Below are positions 51,222 to 60,935 of a stretch of 64,000 bases of DNA, piece after piece. A program made the translations under genes and the position numbers. Positions within the stretch are counted from its first letter, which is position 1. Every line of letters begins with the position of its first letter. The notes beneath the pieces were generated by a model that worked only from the letters and a program-made list of their open reading frames with translations, had not been told where the DNA came from and made no database searches. Source of the DNA: Promethearchaeota archaeon (lineage in GTDB: Archaea > Asgardarchaeota > Lokiarchaeia > Sigyniarchaeales > SOKP01); assembly GCA_016839915.1 (NCBI GenBank), contig JAEOTH010000171.1:1-64000 (forward strand), written 5' to 3'.

Positions 51222-52178
51222 TCAATCAAAGCTTTCAAGTAAATTTTTCAAATTATCAGCTAATATCGGTAAATACTCGTAAGATTTAATTTTTACTTTT
51301 TTGTTTAAGCAGAGTGTGACCAAATATAATCTTATTTCACTTATATCTAATTTTCTAAGAAAAATTATCCCTTCTTTTTGAAATTCTGAGTGTTTCTCTG
51401 GAAATTCTATATTTGTTACAATATCAATTGTATTTATTTCCCATTCTTCCAGTTTTTCTAGTGCTTGAGTTAACCTCGGAGCAATTGCTTCACATATTTC
51501 TTGATAAGCCGGATTTGTGCTTCTACTAGCAATTATAAAGCAATTTTGATCCAATAGAAGCGTAGAACTATTGTAGGTTTTACCCATATAATCTTTTAAT
51601 AAGGTTTGAAACATTTCAGTTTTATGAGTGGCATAAAAGGCGCCATCAGAGAATGCTTTCAATAAACTTGGTTCATCATATATGGAAGTTTTTAACACAG
51701 AAAATCTAATATCTTTTATGAAGGATGAGATTTTATTTTCTAAGTAATTGATGTTATTAACAATGGTTGTATTATTTTTAATATCTGGATCGCATTTGTG
51801 GAGTAAGATTAACAGCTGAAAATTATCAGGGTGCGATTCAGAACTAATGCTGATAATATCTTTAAGAAAAACTAATGCTTCTTCAAATTTTTCTGGTGCT
51901 TGTATGTCTATGACATAAAATATTGATTGCATTTCGGTAAAATATTTGCTTTTATTACCTAAATAAATTTTTCTATAACCTTTTTGACCACCTAAATCCC
52001 AACGGATAGTCATAGTTCCCAATAATGCGTTTGTATGAAGTGTTCTTTTTGCTTTTATAGTGGGTTTAACTGTAGGTAATAAACTAAATTTTTTATCTAA
52101 TACTAATAATATTGAAGTTTTTCCACCACTTTCCAAACCACAGAAAAGTATCTTTTTGAATTCTTTTAAATCACTCAT
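51222..52178 (-). CDS. Rag/Gtr-like GTPase with C-terminal roadblock-like domain
   Basis: GLESGGKTS; WDLGGQ; HKCD at G4 (Rag-type HKxD); ~120 aa C-terminal domain STLLLDQNCFIIASRS... Confidence 0.75.
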   Translation of the reverse strand: MSDLKEFKKILFCGLESGGKTSILLVLDKKFSLLPTVKPTIKAKRTLHTNALLGTMTIRWDLGGQKGYRKIYLGNKSKYFTEMQSIFYVIDIQAPEKFEEALVFLKDIISISSESHPDNFQLLILLHKCDPDIKNNTTIVNNINYLENKISSFIKDIRFSVLKTSIYDEPSLLKAFSDGAFYATHKTEMFQTLLKDYMGKTYNSSTLLLDQNCFIIASRSTNPAYQEICEAIAPRLTQALEKLEEWEINTIDIVTNIEFPEKHSEFQKEGIIFLRKLDISEIRLYLVTLCLNKKVKIKSYEYLPILADNLKNLLESFD

Positions 52179-52207
52179 ATCATTTTATAGTATAGGATTA
52201 AATATAT

Positions 52208-53023
52208 TTATGTGTCAATTCTTTTTACTTTTATATAATTTTTGTCAATTTTTTCTTTAAGGCGAATCTCTCGTAATTTTTTTGGAAAATTTAAATCAAT
52301 CTCATCAAAAACAAAACCACTTGAACCTTTTGGTCCTTCTATAATTTTTAATTTAGATGGTGAAATTTTTCCTTTATAAAAAGAAATTATTTTACTATTA
52401 CCTAGAAATTTTCTTTTTAAATAATAACCAAATGTATTACAAGCTACAATGGGTATTCGATTTTCAAGAGCTCGTGCTTTTAAATAAACATACCAATTTT
52501 CCATTCCATCTTCCCTTATTTGGGTTGGTGAAAATAAGAGATCTGCTCCATTTTCAACAGCTAATCGAGGAGTCTCAAAAAAAGCCATATCAAAACAAAT
52601 AAGAATTGAAAAATAAAATTTGTTGATTTTAAATAACTTTAATTCATTACCTGGTTTAAAATATTCCCGTTCATACGTATATAAGTGAATTTTATCTTGC
52701 CGTCCAATTTCCTCTCCACTTTCATCAAAAAAATAACAGGTTATTGCGGGTTTTTCTGAATTAGCTCTTTTCTCCCAAATAGCACCAGAAATAATTTTTA
52801 TACTATATTCTTTAGCTAAATTTTTTATAAATGAATAATCATTACCTCTTTGTTCTTGGAAGTTTTGAATGGGATCTCTGTAAATAGGAACCCATCTTTC
52901 GGGTAGACAAATGATATCACACTCTTCATGGATCTCCAATAATTTGCTAAGGATTCGTTCTATTTCCTTATAACACAGAGTCCTATTTTCAAATAATTCA
53001 GGTTGAATACAAGCTACTCTCAT
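52208..53023 (-). CDS. Carbon-nitrogen hydrolase (nitrilase superfamily)
   Basis: CLPERW, GRQDKIHLYTYEREYFKPG, SILICFDMAFFE; catalytic E-K-C. Confidence 0.9.
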   Translation of the reverse strand: MRVACIQPELFENRTLCYKEIERILSKLLEIHEECDIICLPERWVPIYRDPIQNFQEQRGNDYSFIKNLAKEYSIKIISGAIWEKRANSEKPAITCYFFDESGEEIGRQDKIHLYTYEREYFKPGNELKLFKINKFYFSILICFDMAFFETPRLAVENGADLLFSPTQIREDGMENWYVYLKARALENRIPIVACNTFGYYLKRKFLGNSKIISFYKGKISPSKLKIIEGPKGSSGFVFDEIDLNFPKKLREIRLKEKIDKNYIKVKRIDT

Positions 53024-53024
53024 T

Positions 53025-53840
53025 TTAGAAATTATTGATCTTTTCTTTATTGTTTATCTCTTCGATTATCATAAATAATTCATTCAAATTAGAAATCTCA
53101 TAATCAGGTTTCAATTCTTCCTGCAATTCGATATCTGATTTATAAGTATCATACTTACCTCCACGATGAAGATATATGCTAAAAATATTGTTTAAATTAG
53201 CTGGAATTATATCTTTATCAATGCGATCTCCTACATATATTGTTTCTTGGCCTTTAACTCCAAATTTTTTTAAACAGTAATTGAATAATTCTGGATTCGG
53301 TTTTTTAATTCCAATTTCATCTGAAATAACCACTAAATCAATTAATGAATCAATATTAAGTCTCAAAATTTTTTCATACTGCTTTATTGGGATCCCATCT
53401 GTTATAATAGCTATTTTTATAGATAATTCCCTCAGTCTTCTTAAACTGTTATCTACATCACTATAGAGCTTAATTGAATTAACCTTTTCTCCATGATATG
53501 CCATAACAGCTGCAGCAATATATTTGTAACCATCATTATATGAGATATGTTTTATATTATCTTCCATCTGATTCAATCTTCTAACAAAATAATTATAATG
53601 TTTCGAAGAATTTGAACCATAATCTTTTACGATTTCCTTTAAGATTCGAACAGCTTTTTCTTTATCAATTTTTAATCCTAGATCAATCATGGCATCAAGC
53701 CCTTTAATTCTAGCGCTCTCAGATAATCCTGTTGAATCGAAAAGACAATCATCCAAATCAAATCCAATTAATTTTATGGGGCTCATAGTTAGATTCAGAT
53801 TTTCTCTAAAATTCTTTAAAATAATATATAATAAATGCAA
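53025..53840 (-). CDS. HAD-superfamily hydrolase
   Basis: IGFDLDDCLFDSTG; IAIITDGIP; KKPNPELF; VGDRIDKDI. Confidence 0.9.
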   Translation of the reverse strand: MHLLYIILKNFRENLNLTMSPIKLIGFDLDDCLFDSTGLSESARIKGLDAMIDLGLKIDKEKAVRILKEIVKDYGSNSSKHYNYFVRRLNQMEDNIKHISYNDGYKYIAAAVMAYHGEKVNSIKLYSDVDNSLRRLRELSIKIAIITDGIPIKQYEKILRLNIDSLIDLVVISDEIGIKKPNPELFNYCLKKFGVKGQETIYVGDRIDKDIIPANLNNIFSIYLHRGGKYDTYKSDIELQEELKPDYEISNLNELFMIIEEINNKEKINNF

Positions 53841-53992
53841 ATATTAGTTGCTTTAAGATATTAGAAGTTAAATTAAGATAAATTTATTTATCTTTAATAA
53901 TATATAATCTTCAATATTAATTTATTCTAGGTATTACAGAAGAAAAGCTGTTCGTGCAATTTAATATACAAATCTTATTGGAGATTTATTAA

Positions 53993-55171
53993 TTGAAAAC
54001 AATCGTTGCCTTATCGTACTTTCATCGTAAAATTGGTCCTTTAGTGTTTTATTCATATCCAGAAGATATCTTAGAACGAGATTTATCAATTAAAATAGCT
54101 AACATCATGGATCAACAATTTAGTGAAGGTTTTTTTACACATTCTTTTGAAAACCTGAAATCATTAAATTATTACTTTGAAATCCATTCAGATTGGGCTC
54201 GGGGCAATACAGAAATGTTAATGGTTTCGATAATCCTTGATCAGCAAATCCCAGTTGAGATTGAAGAGAAAATTGCTATCTTATGTACCGAATTTTCAGA
54301 ACAGTTACAATCAAACGAAGAGATTTATACAGCTTTTTACATTAATGATGTGAATAATTTTGATGAAGAGGACCAGGAAAGCATAATAAAAAACGAATCT
54401 TTAATAAAAGCATGGCTAACCAATTTGTATTGGGCAATTTTAGAAGACACAAGAGAGAAAACAGAAGAAGAAGAAATTGCCATATTATTAAATGATAAAC
54501 ACATATTCAAAACCATAGAAAAGCTATCAAAAGGTCCCATTCCTTTAGAGTGGTTAAGAGAATGGTTTATTGAAAAGTTTCCAGAAAAAAGTTTTGAAGA
54601 GATTATCGAAACTTTAGATGATCGACAGTTTATTTTTATTAATCAAATTGGTTTAGTAGAGAAATATGTACTTCTAGTGAAAGAAGTAAATGCTGAAAGG
54701 ATACCCCCGGATAGTGTCATTGAGTATATTGACGATAAGCCAGAATTGATAGAACTGCTCCTTCCTAAAGTTCAAGAATACTTTAGTGAATATGAAAGGA
54801 AGACAAAAGGAGAAATAAAGGAAGATGCTTTTACTTTATTTCAAATAATGGCAGATTCCAAAAAGTACAGTGTACTTTCAGAGTTAAGAAATGGCTTAAT
54901 TTCAAAAGATAAATTGCCAAAATTGGTTACAAAGAAATCTTTAGATTCCTTAATGGAAAATATTGATTTTTTAAAGAAATTTGATGTTATTGAAGAATTA
55001 GACTATGATACTGAGACTTATATTGTTTTAAAAACCAATTTACAAATTACAACAGCTTTTCCTGAATGGATGAGAAAATTATTACCTAAAGAAGCTGAAC
55101 CTATAGTAGCAAATAGATATCAAGCTAAAGAAAGTGAAGGGAAAAAAACTTCAAAAAGTAAAAAAAAATAA
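53993..55171 (+). CDS. Longin-like/winged-helix protein with Nprl2-like N-terminus
   Basis: KTIVALSYFHRKIGPLVFYSYPEDILERDLS resembles the longin start of Nprl2-type proteins (from memory); TTG start behind ggag; helical wHTH-like C-terminus. Confidence 0.6.
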   Translation: MKTIVALSYFHRKIGPLVFYSYPEDILERDLSIKIANIMDQQFSEGFFTHSFENLKSLNYYFEIHSDWARGNTEMLMVSIILDQQIPVEIEEKIAILCTEFSEQLQSNEEIYTAFYINDVNNFDEEDQESIIKNESLIKAWLTNLYWAILEDTREKTEEEEIAILLNDKHIFKTIEKLSKGPIPLEWLREWFIEKFPEKSFEEIIETLDDRQFIFINQIGLVEKYVLLVKEVNAERIPPDSVIEYIDDKPELIELLLPKVQEYFSEYERKTKGEIKEDAFTLFQIMADSKKYSVLSELRNGLISKDKLPKLVTKKSLDSLMENIDFLKKFDVIEELDYDTETYIVLKTNLQITTAFPEWMRKLLPKEAEPIVANRYQAKESEGKKTSKSKKK

Positions 55172-55225
55172 GAATACTAAAAGAAAGTAACTCCTATAAA
55201 ATAAGTTTAATAAAAACGACGTACA

Positions 55226-55483
55226 ATGCCTGAAGAAGAAGAAACATATGAGGATTTAAAAAATCTTTTAGGTTATATGGGTATTGAAATACTAGTAGCG
55301 ATTAATAATGGTGCGAAAAATTTTGATACAATTAAATTATTTTCAGGTTTACCAATTTCTTGTATAAACGGTAGAGTCCCTGTTTTACTTGATTTAGGCC
55401 TTATAATAAAAAATAATGAGGAATATTTCTTAACTGAGAAAGGAATAATTTTTAGAAAAAGGTTAGAAAAGTATGTTGATTAA
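55226..55483 (+). CDS. Small winged-helix protein
   Basis: 85 aa, wHTH pattern ILVAINNGAKNFDTIKLFSGLPISCINGRVPVLLDLGLI. Confidence 0.65.
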   Translation: MPEEEETYEDLKNLLGYMGIEILVAINNGAKNFDTIKLFSGLPISCINGRVPVLLDLGLIIKNNEEYFLTEKGIIFRKRLEKYVD

Positions 55484-55488
55484 AAGAT

Positions 55489-55561
55489 GACATCAGTTTG
55501 GGGCGACAATGTCATTGCTACCGAGCAAGTAGCTAGCTTTGTCATAAGTTCATCATCTGTC
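55489..55561 (-). ncRNA. Candidate C/D-box sRNA
   Basis: Minus strand GACA-GATGATGA(box C)-N53-CTGA(box D)-TGTC: flanking GACA/TGTC terminal stem; locally GC-richer than surroundings; intergenic. Confidence 0.6.
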
Positions 55562-55569
55562 AAATGATC

Positions 55570-56103
55570 TTAATCCTTTTTACTATTTAATTTTTGATCA
55601 ATAATTTTTTTTTTATAATATTTCTTCATATAATATCCTGATTGTTTTAAACCACCATATTCATCAATTAACCGCTTTAAACCTCCTTCTTGTGAAATAA
55701 TATTCCTGTAATTACAATAATCTTTCTTAGAAATTTCATTCCTCTTCATTAAATAATCCAAAATACTAATTGCATCCTCGTTTTTTGTACATCTTCTTAA
55801 AAAATCAATCGCTCCAGGATTATATAACTCATTTGGATATAGTTTATGAGATTCCTTAGGTAGTTCTTCAGGATCTTGTTCCCCATTCATTTTAAATGAG
55901 TTTATTTGCACTAATTTCTTTTTTGATGAAATTTCTTCAATCAAATGTGGGAATTGTTTATTAAATTCATCTTTATTGTAAGAAATATTTAAGCCATTTT
56001 CTTCCTCAATTTTAACTTTTTTGACATCTCGATTTTTGTTATTTTTTTCCATAGAAATATTTACTTCCATATAATGACTCTTTAATTGAAAATTGATTAA
56101 CAA
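55570..56103 (-). CDS. Uncharacterised charged protein
   Basis: 177 aa ORF; no recognised family. Confidence 0.5.
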   Translation of the reverse strand: MLINFQLKSHYMEVNISMEKNNKNRDVKKVKIEEENGLNISYNKDEFNKQFPHLIEEISSKKKLVQINSFKMNGEQDPEELPKESHKLYPNELYNPGAIDFLRRCTKNEDAISILDYLMKRNEISKKDYCNYRNIISQEGGLKRLIDEYGGLKQSGYYMKKYYKKKIIDQKLNSKKD

Positions 56104-56224
56104 TCACTAATTAATATAGATATAAAACATCCAAAAATTTTTACCTTTGGATTAGAAAATAATAAAATTAATTAATTTCTGTAAATTTTTGAAGATATAA
56201 AAAAAAAAAGAGAGCATTGAGAAA

Positions 56225-56809
56225 TTGAAATCTGGATATAGCCATGTAAAAGAGACTTTTGAAAAACATGAAAAAGGTTATCAAACCCAACAATGGTATC
56301 GTGGAATTGAATATCGAAAGGGTAGATCTATACAAAGAGTTGAAAAACCGACTAATATTCATCGTGCAAGAACTTTAGGTTATAAAGCGAAACAAGGATA
56401 CATAATAGTAAGAGCAAGAATAAGAAAAGGGGGAATGCATAAAACTCGTCCGAAACGAGGTAGAAAACCAAGAGCGATGGGTGTATCCAAATACACAACA
56501 GGAAAGAATCTACAATGGATTGCAGAGGAACGTGTGCAAAGAAAGTATCCAAACATGCAAGTTCTTAATAGTTATAAAGTATATTCTGATGGAAAACATT
56601 GGTATTATGAGACAATTTTAGTTGATCCTTTTCATCCTGTTATTAAATCAGATCCCAAAATTAATTGGATTACTGAATCTCAGCATAGTAAAAGAGTAAC
56701 TCGTGGCCTTACATCAGCAGGAAAAAGAGCTCGAGGATTACATAAGAAGGGATGGGGATCAGAAAAAACACGACCAAGTATCAGAGCAAATAAAGGCCGT
56801 GGTAAATAA
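56225..56809 (+). CDS. rpl15e: Ribosomal protein L15e
   Basis: RVEKPTNIHRARTLGYKAKQGYIIVRARIRKGGMHKTRPKRGRKP; NSYKVYSDGKHWYYETILVDPFHP; TTG start. Confidence 0.96.
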   Translation: MKSGYSHVKETFEKHEKGYQTQQWYRGIEYRKGRSIQRVEKPTNIHRARTLGYKAKQGYIIVRARIRKGGMHKTRPKRGRKPRAMGVSKYTTGKNLQWIAEERVQRKYPNMQVLNSYKVYSDGKHWYYETILVDPFHPVIKSDPKINWITESQHSKRVTRGLTSAGKRARGLHKKGWGSEKTRPSIRANKGRGK

Positions 56810-56834
56810 AGTATTATCTAATTGTACAAAAATA

Positions 56835-57641
56835 TTATAATTTATTTATACTAATTGTCATTCCACCATCGAGGATTATATTTTGACCTGTAATGTAATC
56901 TGCCGCTGGTGAAGTTAAGAATAATGCAACATCAGCTACCCATTTAGCCTCACCAATTTTATCTATAGGTATTTTTACGCCTCTGGTCTTTAAAAAATCT
57001 CTGATAAGCTTAGGATCATTATTATAAATAGGTGTTAAAAATACTCCTGGTGAAATTGCGTTAACTGTAATATTGTTGGAGCCTAATTCAAGAGCCCATA
57101 ATCTAGTAAAAGCTAATAAGCCAGCTTTACTTGCACTATAAACCCCAAGATATGGATTAGTCCCATTTAATGTTCCCGCACAAGAGGCAATGTTAATTAT
57201 TTTGCCAGCGATTGGTGTAAAATGCTTCTGCCTTCTCATTCTTTTGAAAAAAGTTTTCGTAACATTCCAAGCTCCTTTTAAATTGACACCCATTACTTTA
57301 TCGTAAATTTCCTCTTTTGCTTTTAAAGATGTATATAGTCCACCATCAATTCCGGCATTATTTACTAATAAAAAGAGGTTATCAAATTTTTCAAATACGG
57401 TCTCAGCCATTTGTTTTACTTGTTCAGAATCCGAAATATCGGCTTTTACTTTAAGAATCTCAACATCATACTCTTTACGAATAATATCACGTGTTTGCTC
57501 CAATCCTTCATCATTTATGTCATTTATAACTAGATTTGCTCCTTTACTTGCAAAAGCTTTTGCCATTTCTCTTCCAAATCCACCACCACCAGCACCAGTT
57601 ATTAAAGCCACTTTTTCTTTCAAAAATTTTTCTTCTGACAT
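56835..57641 (-). CDS. Short-chain dehydrogenase/reductase
   Basis: ALITGAGGGGFG; LVNNAGIDG; YSASKAGLLAF. Confidence 0.93.
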   Translation of the reverse strand: MSEEKFLKEKVALITGAGGGGFGREMAKAFASKGANLVINDINDEGLEQTRDIIRKEYDVEILKVKADISDSEQVKQMAETVFEKFDNLFLLVNNAGIDGGLYTSLKAKEEIYDKVMGVNLKGAWNVTKTFFKRMRRQKHFTPIAGKIINIASCAGTLNGTNPYLGVYSASKAGLLAFTRLWALELGSNNITVNAISPGVFLTPIYNNDPKLIRDFLKTRGVKIPIDKIGEAKWVADVALFLTSPAADYITGQNIILDGGMTISINKL

Positions 57642-57664
57642 GTTTCTTCACTTCTAATTAGATT

Positions 57665-59398
57665 TTATTTTCCAAATAAACCCTTGTTTTTTTTATACAG
57701 CCCAAGTAATTTCATTGCGGGGGGAGTTTCAAAAGCTATATCTATATCAATAACTGCTGGTTTTTTTGAGTCAATGGCACGTTGCAATGCTGGTTTTATA
57801 TCTTCAGGCTTACTTATCTTCTCTCCATGGCATCCAAAACCTCGAGCGATTTTTGCATAATCTATTGGTGGAAAATCTACATCACAATATCTTCTACCCA
57901 AATTTAGCTTTTGATTTGACTTTATCATACCCCACGCGCAATTGTTTCCGATTATAGTAATTATAGGGAGATTTAACCTTACTGCTGTTTCTAATTCCTG
58001 TACATTAAACATAAAGCTACCATCTCCAGTAATACATATAACTAACTTATCTGGCTTAGCCATTTTTGCACCAATAGCATATGGAATCCCAATACCTAAA
58101 TGCCCCATTGAAACAGAGCGGTAGAAACTTCTTGGGGCGCGTGGTTTAAGGCTTATTAAATCCAATGAAAAAACAAAAATATCACCCCCATCTATCACCA
58201 GCTGTGTATCATCTGGTATGAAATCTAGAACTTCATATATAAGCCTGTGAGGTTTCATAGGTAATTTATTTGATTTTAACATTTTTTCAAATTGTTGTTT
58301 ATCATTTTTCCTTACGTCCTGTAAATATTCATTCCATTGAGACCATTCAGTAACTTTTTCTTTAGGAAGGTTCTTTTCCATTTCTGCTAATAGTTGATTA
58401 ATGACAGCTTTAGCATCTCCAACAATAGCAACGTTCACAGGTCTATTTTTACCAATTTCAGTTGGATCTATATCAACTTGGATAATTTTTTGATCTTGAT
58501 TCCAAAGGGGGGAAGCTCCATAAATAATTGTATGATCCCATTTACACCCAAGAGAGAGAACTACTTCAGCTTCAATAGCAGCCCTTCTATATGCCATTGC
58601 TGTCAATTTTCCCCCTACAAATGTTTGATCTGTTGTAACTGCTCCTATCCCACTTAAAGTTGTTCCAACAGGAATATTGTAGGTTTTTGATAATTTATTT
58701 ACCTCATCATAAGCTTCTGAAGCAATAACACCGCCACCAGCTACGATTAAAGGTTTTTTAGCAGTCTTTAAAAGCTCTATTGCCTTAATTATACCTTGTA
58801 TATTTCCAGCAGGTCTACGTAATGGACGGTAATATTGGGGATCTAAAACTTTTTTAAAATCATCCTCCGTAGCTTCTCTAACTAATGCTGTTTCCCTTAA
58901 TTCGAGAAAGACAGGACCTCTTCTTCCACTCATCGCAGTTCTTATACATCTTTGAACCGCATCCGGTATTTCATATGGATCTTCTACAGAAACTTGTAAT
59001 TTTGTAATAGGTTTCATTAGACTCATCTGGTCTAAATCACCCTGTAATATTCCAATATTATCAAACATTCTAGCAATTTGAGAACCAATCACCAACATTG
59101 GTATCGAATCTGCATTTGCTGCTGCAACAGCGGGAATCAAATGAGTGACTCCTGGTCCTGCTGTCCCTAAACAAACACCAATTTCTCCAGTTGCTCTTGC
59201 CCATGCATCTGCCATATGTGCTCCAGCTTGTTCGTGCCGGACCATTACAGTGTCAATCCCCTCTTCACGACCCCAGCGTTCGATAGCATCATATATCTTT
59301 AATAATTCTCCACCAACAAGGCCGAAAATTTTGGTAATGCCTTCTTTTACGAGGCATTTAACAAGCAAATCGCCACCGTTTAACATTTGATTTGACAT
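57665..59398 (-). CDS. Thiamine-diphosphate-dependent enzyme, acetolactate-synthase-like
   Basis: VRHEQAGAHMADAWARATG; GTAGPGVTHLIPAVAAA; ThDP motif GDGSFMFNVQELETAVRLNLPIITIIGNN. Confidence 0.92.
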   Translation of the reverse strand: MSNQMLNGGDLLVKCLVKEGITKIFGLVGGELLKIYDAIERWGREEGIDTVMVRHEQAGAHMADAWARATGEIGVCLGTAGPGVTHLIPAVAAANADSIPMLVIGSQIARMFDNIGILQGDLDQMSLMKPITKLQVSVEDPYEIPDAVQRCIRTAMSGRRGPVFLELRETALVREATEDDFKKVLDPQYYRPLRRPAGNIQGIIKAIELLKTAKKPLIVAGGGVIASEAYDEVNKLSKTYNIPVGTTLSGIGAVTTDQTFVGGKLTAMAYRRAAIEAEVVLSLGCKWDHTIIYGASPLWNQDQKIIQVDIDPTEIGKNRPVNVAIVGDAKAVINQLLAEMEKNLPKEKVTEWSQWNEYLQDVRKNDKQQFEKMLKSNKLPMKPHRLIYEVLDFIPDDTQLVIDGGDIFVFSLDLISLKPRAPRSFYRSVSMGHLGIGIPYAIGAKMAKPDKLVICITGDGSFMFNVQELETAVRLNLPIITIIGNNCAWGMIKSNQKLNLGRRYCDVDFPPIDYAKIARGFGCHGEKISKPEDIKPALQRAIDSKKPAVIDIDIAFETPPAMKLLGLYKKNKGLFGK

Positions 59399-59520
59399 AT
59401 TTAGACTTATTACAAATAAAAAATAAAGTTTTTTATAAAAAGAGGATCAACAAATAAATACAAATTAAATATTAATAAATCCAAGATAATCCCCTAAAAA
59501 ATCTATAGTGGTCTTGAGTT

Positions 59521-60810
59521 CTATTTTATTGTTTGTGCAAATTGTAATTTACTAATTGGTTTTCTTAAGGGAAATTCCCCCTTTAGAATCATCAATTTTA
59601 AGTGTTCAGCTAATTTTATCGCACCATACCTATCTGACTGCCTTAAGACAATAGGAACAGCTGTATCTTCGAAACTTACTAACTTTAAATCTAAATCAAA
59701 CGCTTCTGGACATAAATGAGTGCAATTACCACAATTAAAGCAACGGGAACGATCTATTGCAGAGATCATTCCATTTTTTATAATAAACGCATTAGTAGGA
59801 CATTTATCAATTGCTTTGCATTCTTCGCAATTTTTACAAGCATCAGGATTAAACTTCATGAGAAAATTGTTATCCCAAACATCACCATATGTGATTTCTC
59901 CCACTTTTTCACGACCCACAAGACTTAAAATTGTTAATTTCACTAATTTATCAGATTTTACTATATTATTGAGTATTTTTTCATTTAATATAGGAATAGG
60001 GACGGCTAAGCTACAGATAGGTTCTAATCCATAAGAAGTTTTAAATGCGCCCATATATTCTGGTTTCATTCCTTCAAATGGAGCAATAGTCATCATATTA
60101 GGTTTTTCGATATAATTACGAGTTCCAGGACCCATTAGATACCCTAAAGCCCCATTTACAAGAACAGGAGAACCGACTCCAAATGACTCAAATTCAGGAT
60201 CATTTTGAAATGGATTGAGTGCTCCACATCCTGAAAAAGTTATTTCTGATTTATTAGGTGAAAAAGGTAGACAGGAGAAAATTGTGTCAACATTATAGGT
60301 TTCGCAATTAATCATAGCATTATAATTTTTGATAGCTTGTCTAGTTCCAGCTAATTTAGCGAACTGCATATCGGCTAGTCTCATTTCTTTTTTAATGGTT
60401 TCCCCTTCAGCACTCTTAGCTAATATTTCTACCTGTTTCCCTTCAACGATATCTCTAAAAAGAGAACCACCACAATAATTATCAATAGTTTGACTTTGAG
60501 TAGTTCCATAGATAATTAAATCTACGATACCTAAATATTCATTTGGGCACGGACCAGGAAATGTGGGTATCCCATTAATATCAACTTCAGTAAATTTTCT
60601 CAATGTTTTAGGTGGTGATAGTCGAAAAGAAAAAATCCCCATTAATCCGCTCATAAGGCCTTTAGTTGCAGTTGTAACAATATCGACATCTTCAAATTTA
60701 ACCGTCTTACCTTCACTTACTTGATCTATTAATTCTTGAGCTGTTAATATAATTGCAGAACCATTTTCAACCTTCTTTCTAATTTCTGAGAGTTTTCTTT
60801 TTTTAGGCAA
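59521..60810 (-). CDS. DUF39/HcyBio-type protein with C-terminal 2[4Fe-4S] ferredoxin domain (methanogenesis-marker-16-like)
   Basis: DIVTTATKGLMSGLMG; FSGCGALNPFQNDP; CKNCEECKAIDKCP and CFNCGNCTHLCP clusters. Confidence 0.8.
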   Translation of the reverse strand: MPKKRKLSEIRKKVENGSAIILTAQELIDQVSEGKTVKFEDVDIVTTATKGLMSGLMGIFSFRLSPPKTLRKFTEVDINGIPTFPGPCPNEYLGIVDLIIYGTTQSQTIDNYCGGSLFRDIVEGKQVEILAKSAEGETIKKEMRLADMQFAKLAGTRQAIKNYNAMINCETYNVDTIFSCLPFSPNKSEITFSGCGALNPFQNDPEFESFGVGSPVLVNGALGYLMGPGTRNYIEKPNMMTIAPFEGMKPEYMGAFKTSYGLEPICSLAVPIPILNEKILNNIVKSDKLVKLTILSLVGREKVGEITYGDVWDNNFLMKFNPDACKNCEECKAIDKCPTNAFIIKNGMISAIDRSRCFNCGNCTHLCPEAFDLDLKLVSFEDTAVPIVLRQSDRYGAIKLAEHLKLMILKGEFPLRKPISKLQFAQTIK

Positions 60811-60935
60811 TCGAAATCCTCACATAAATTCAAAAACTAACATGTTAAATATTTATTTATAATAAAATTTTTTTATTTTTACATATCTTAACATAATTAA
60901 ATAGAATCTAGCAGTTTTTTGAGGTTATATTATAT

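Noticed and set aside
57766-60034. Plus-strand ORFs opposite the ThDP enzyme and DUF39 genes
   Set aside because: Antisense shadows; no RBS or homology.
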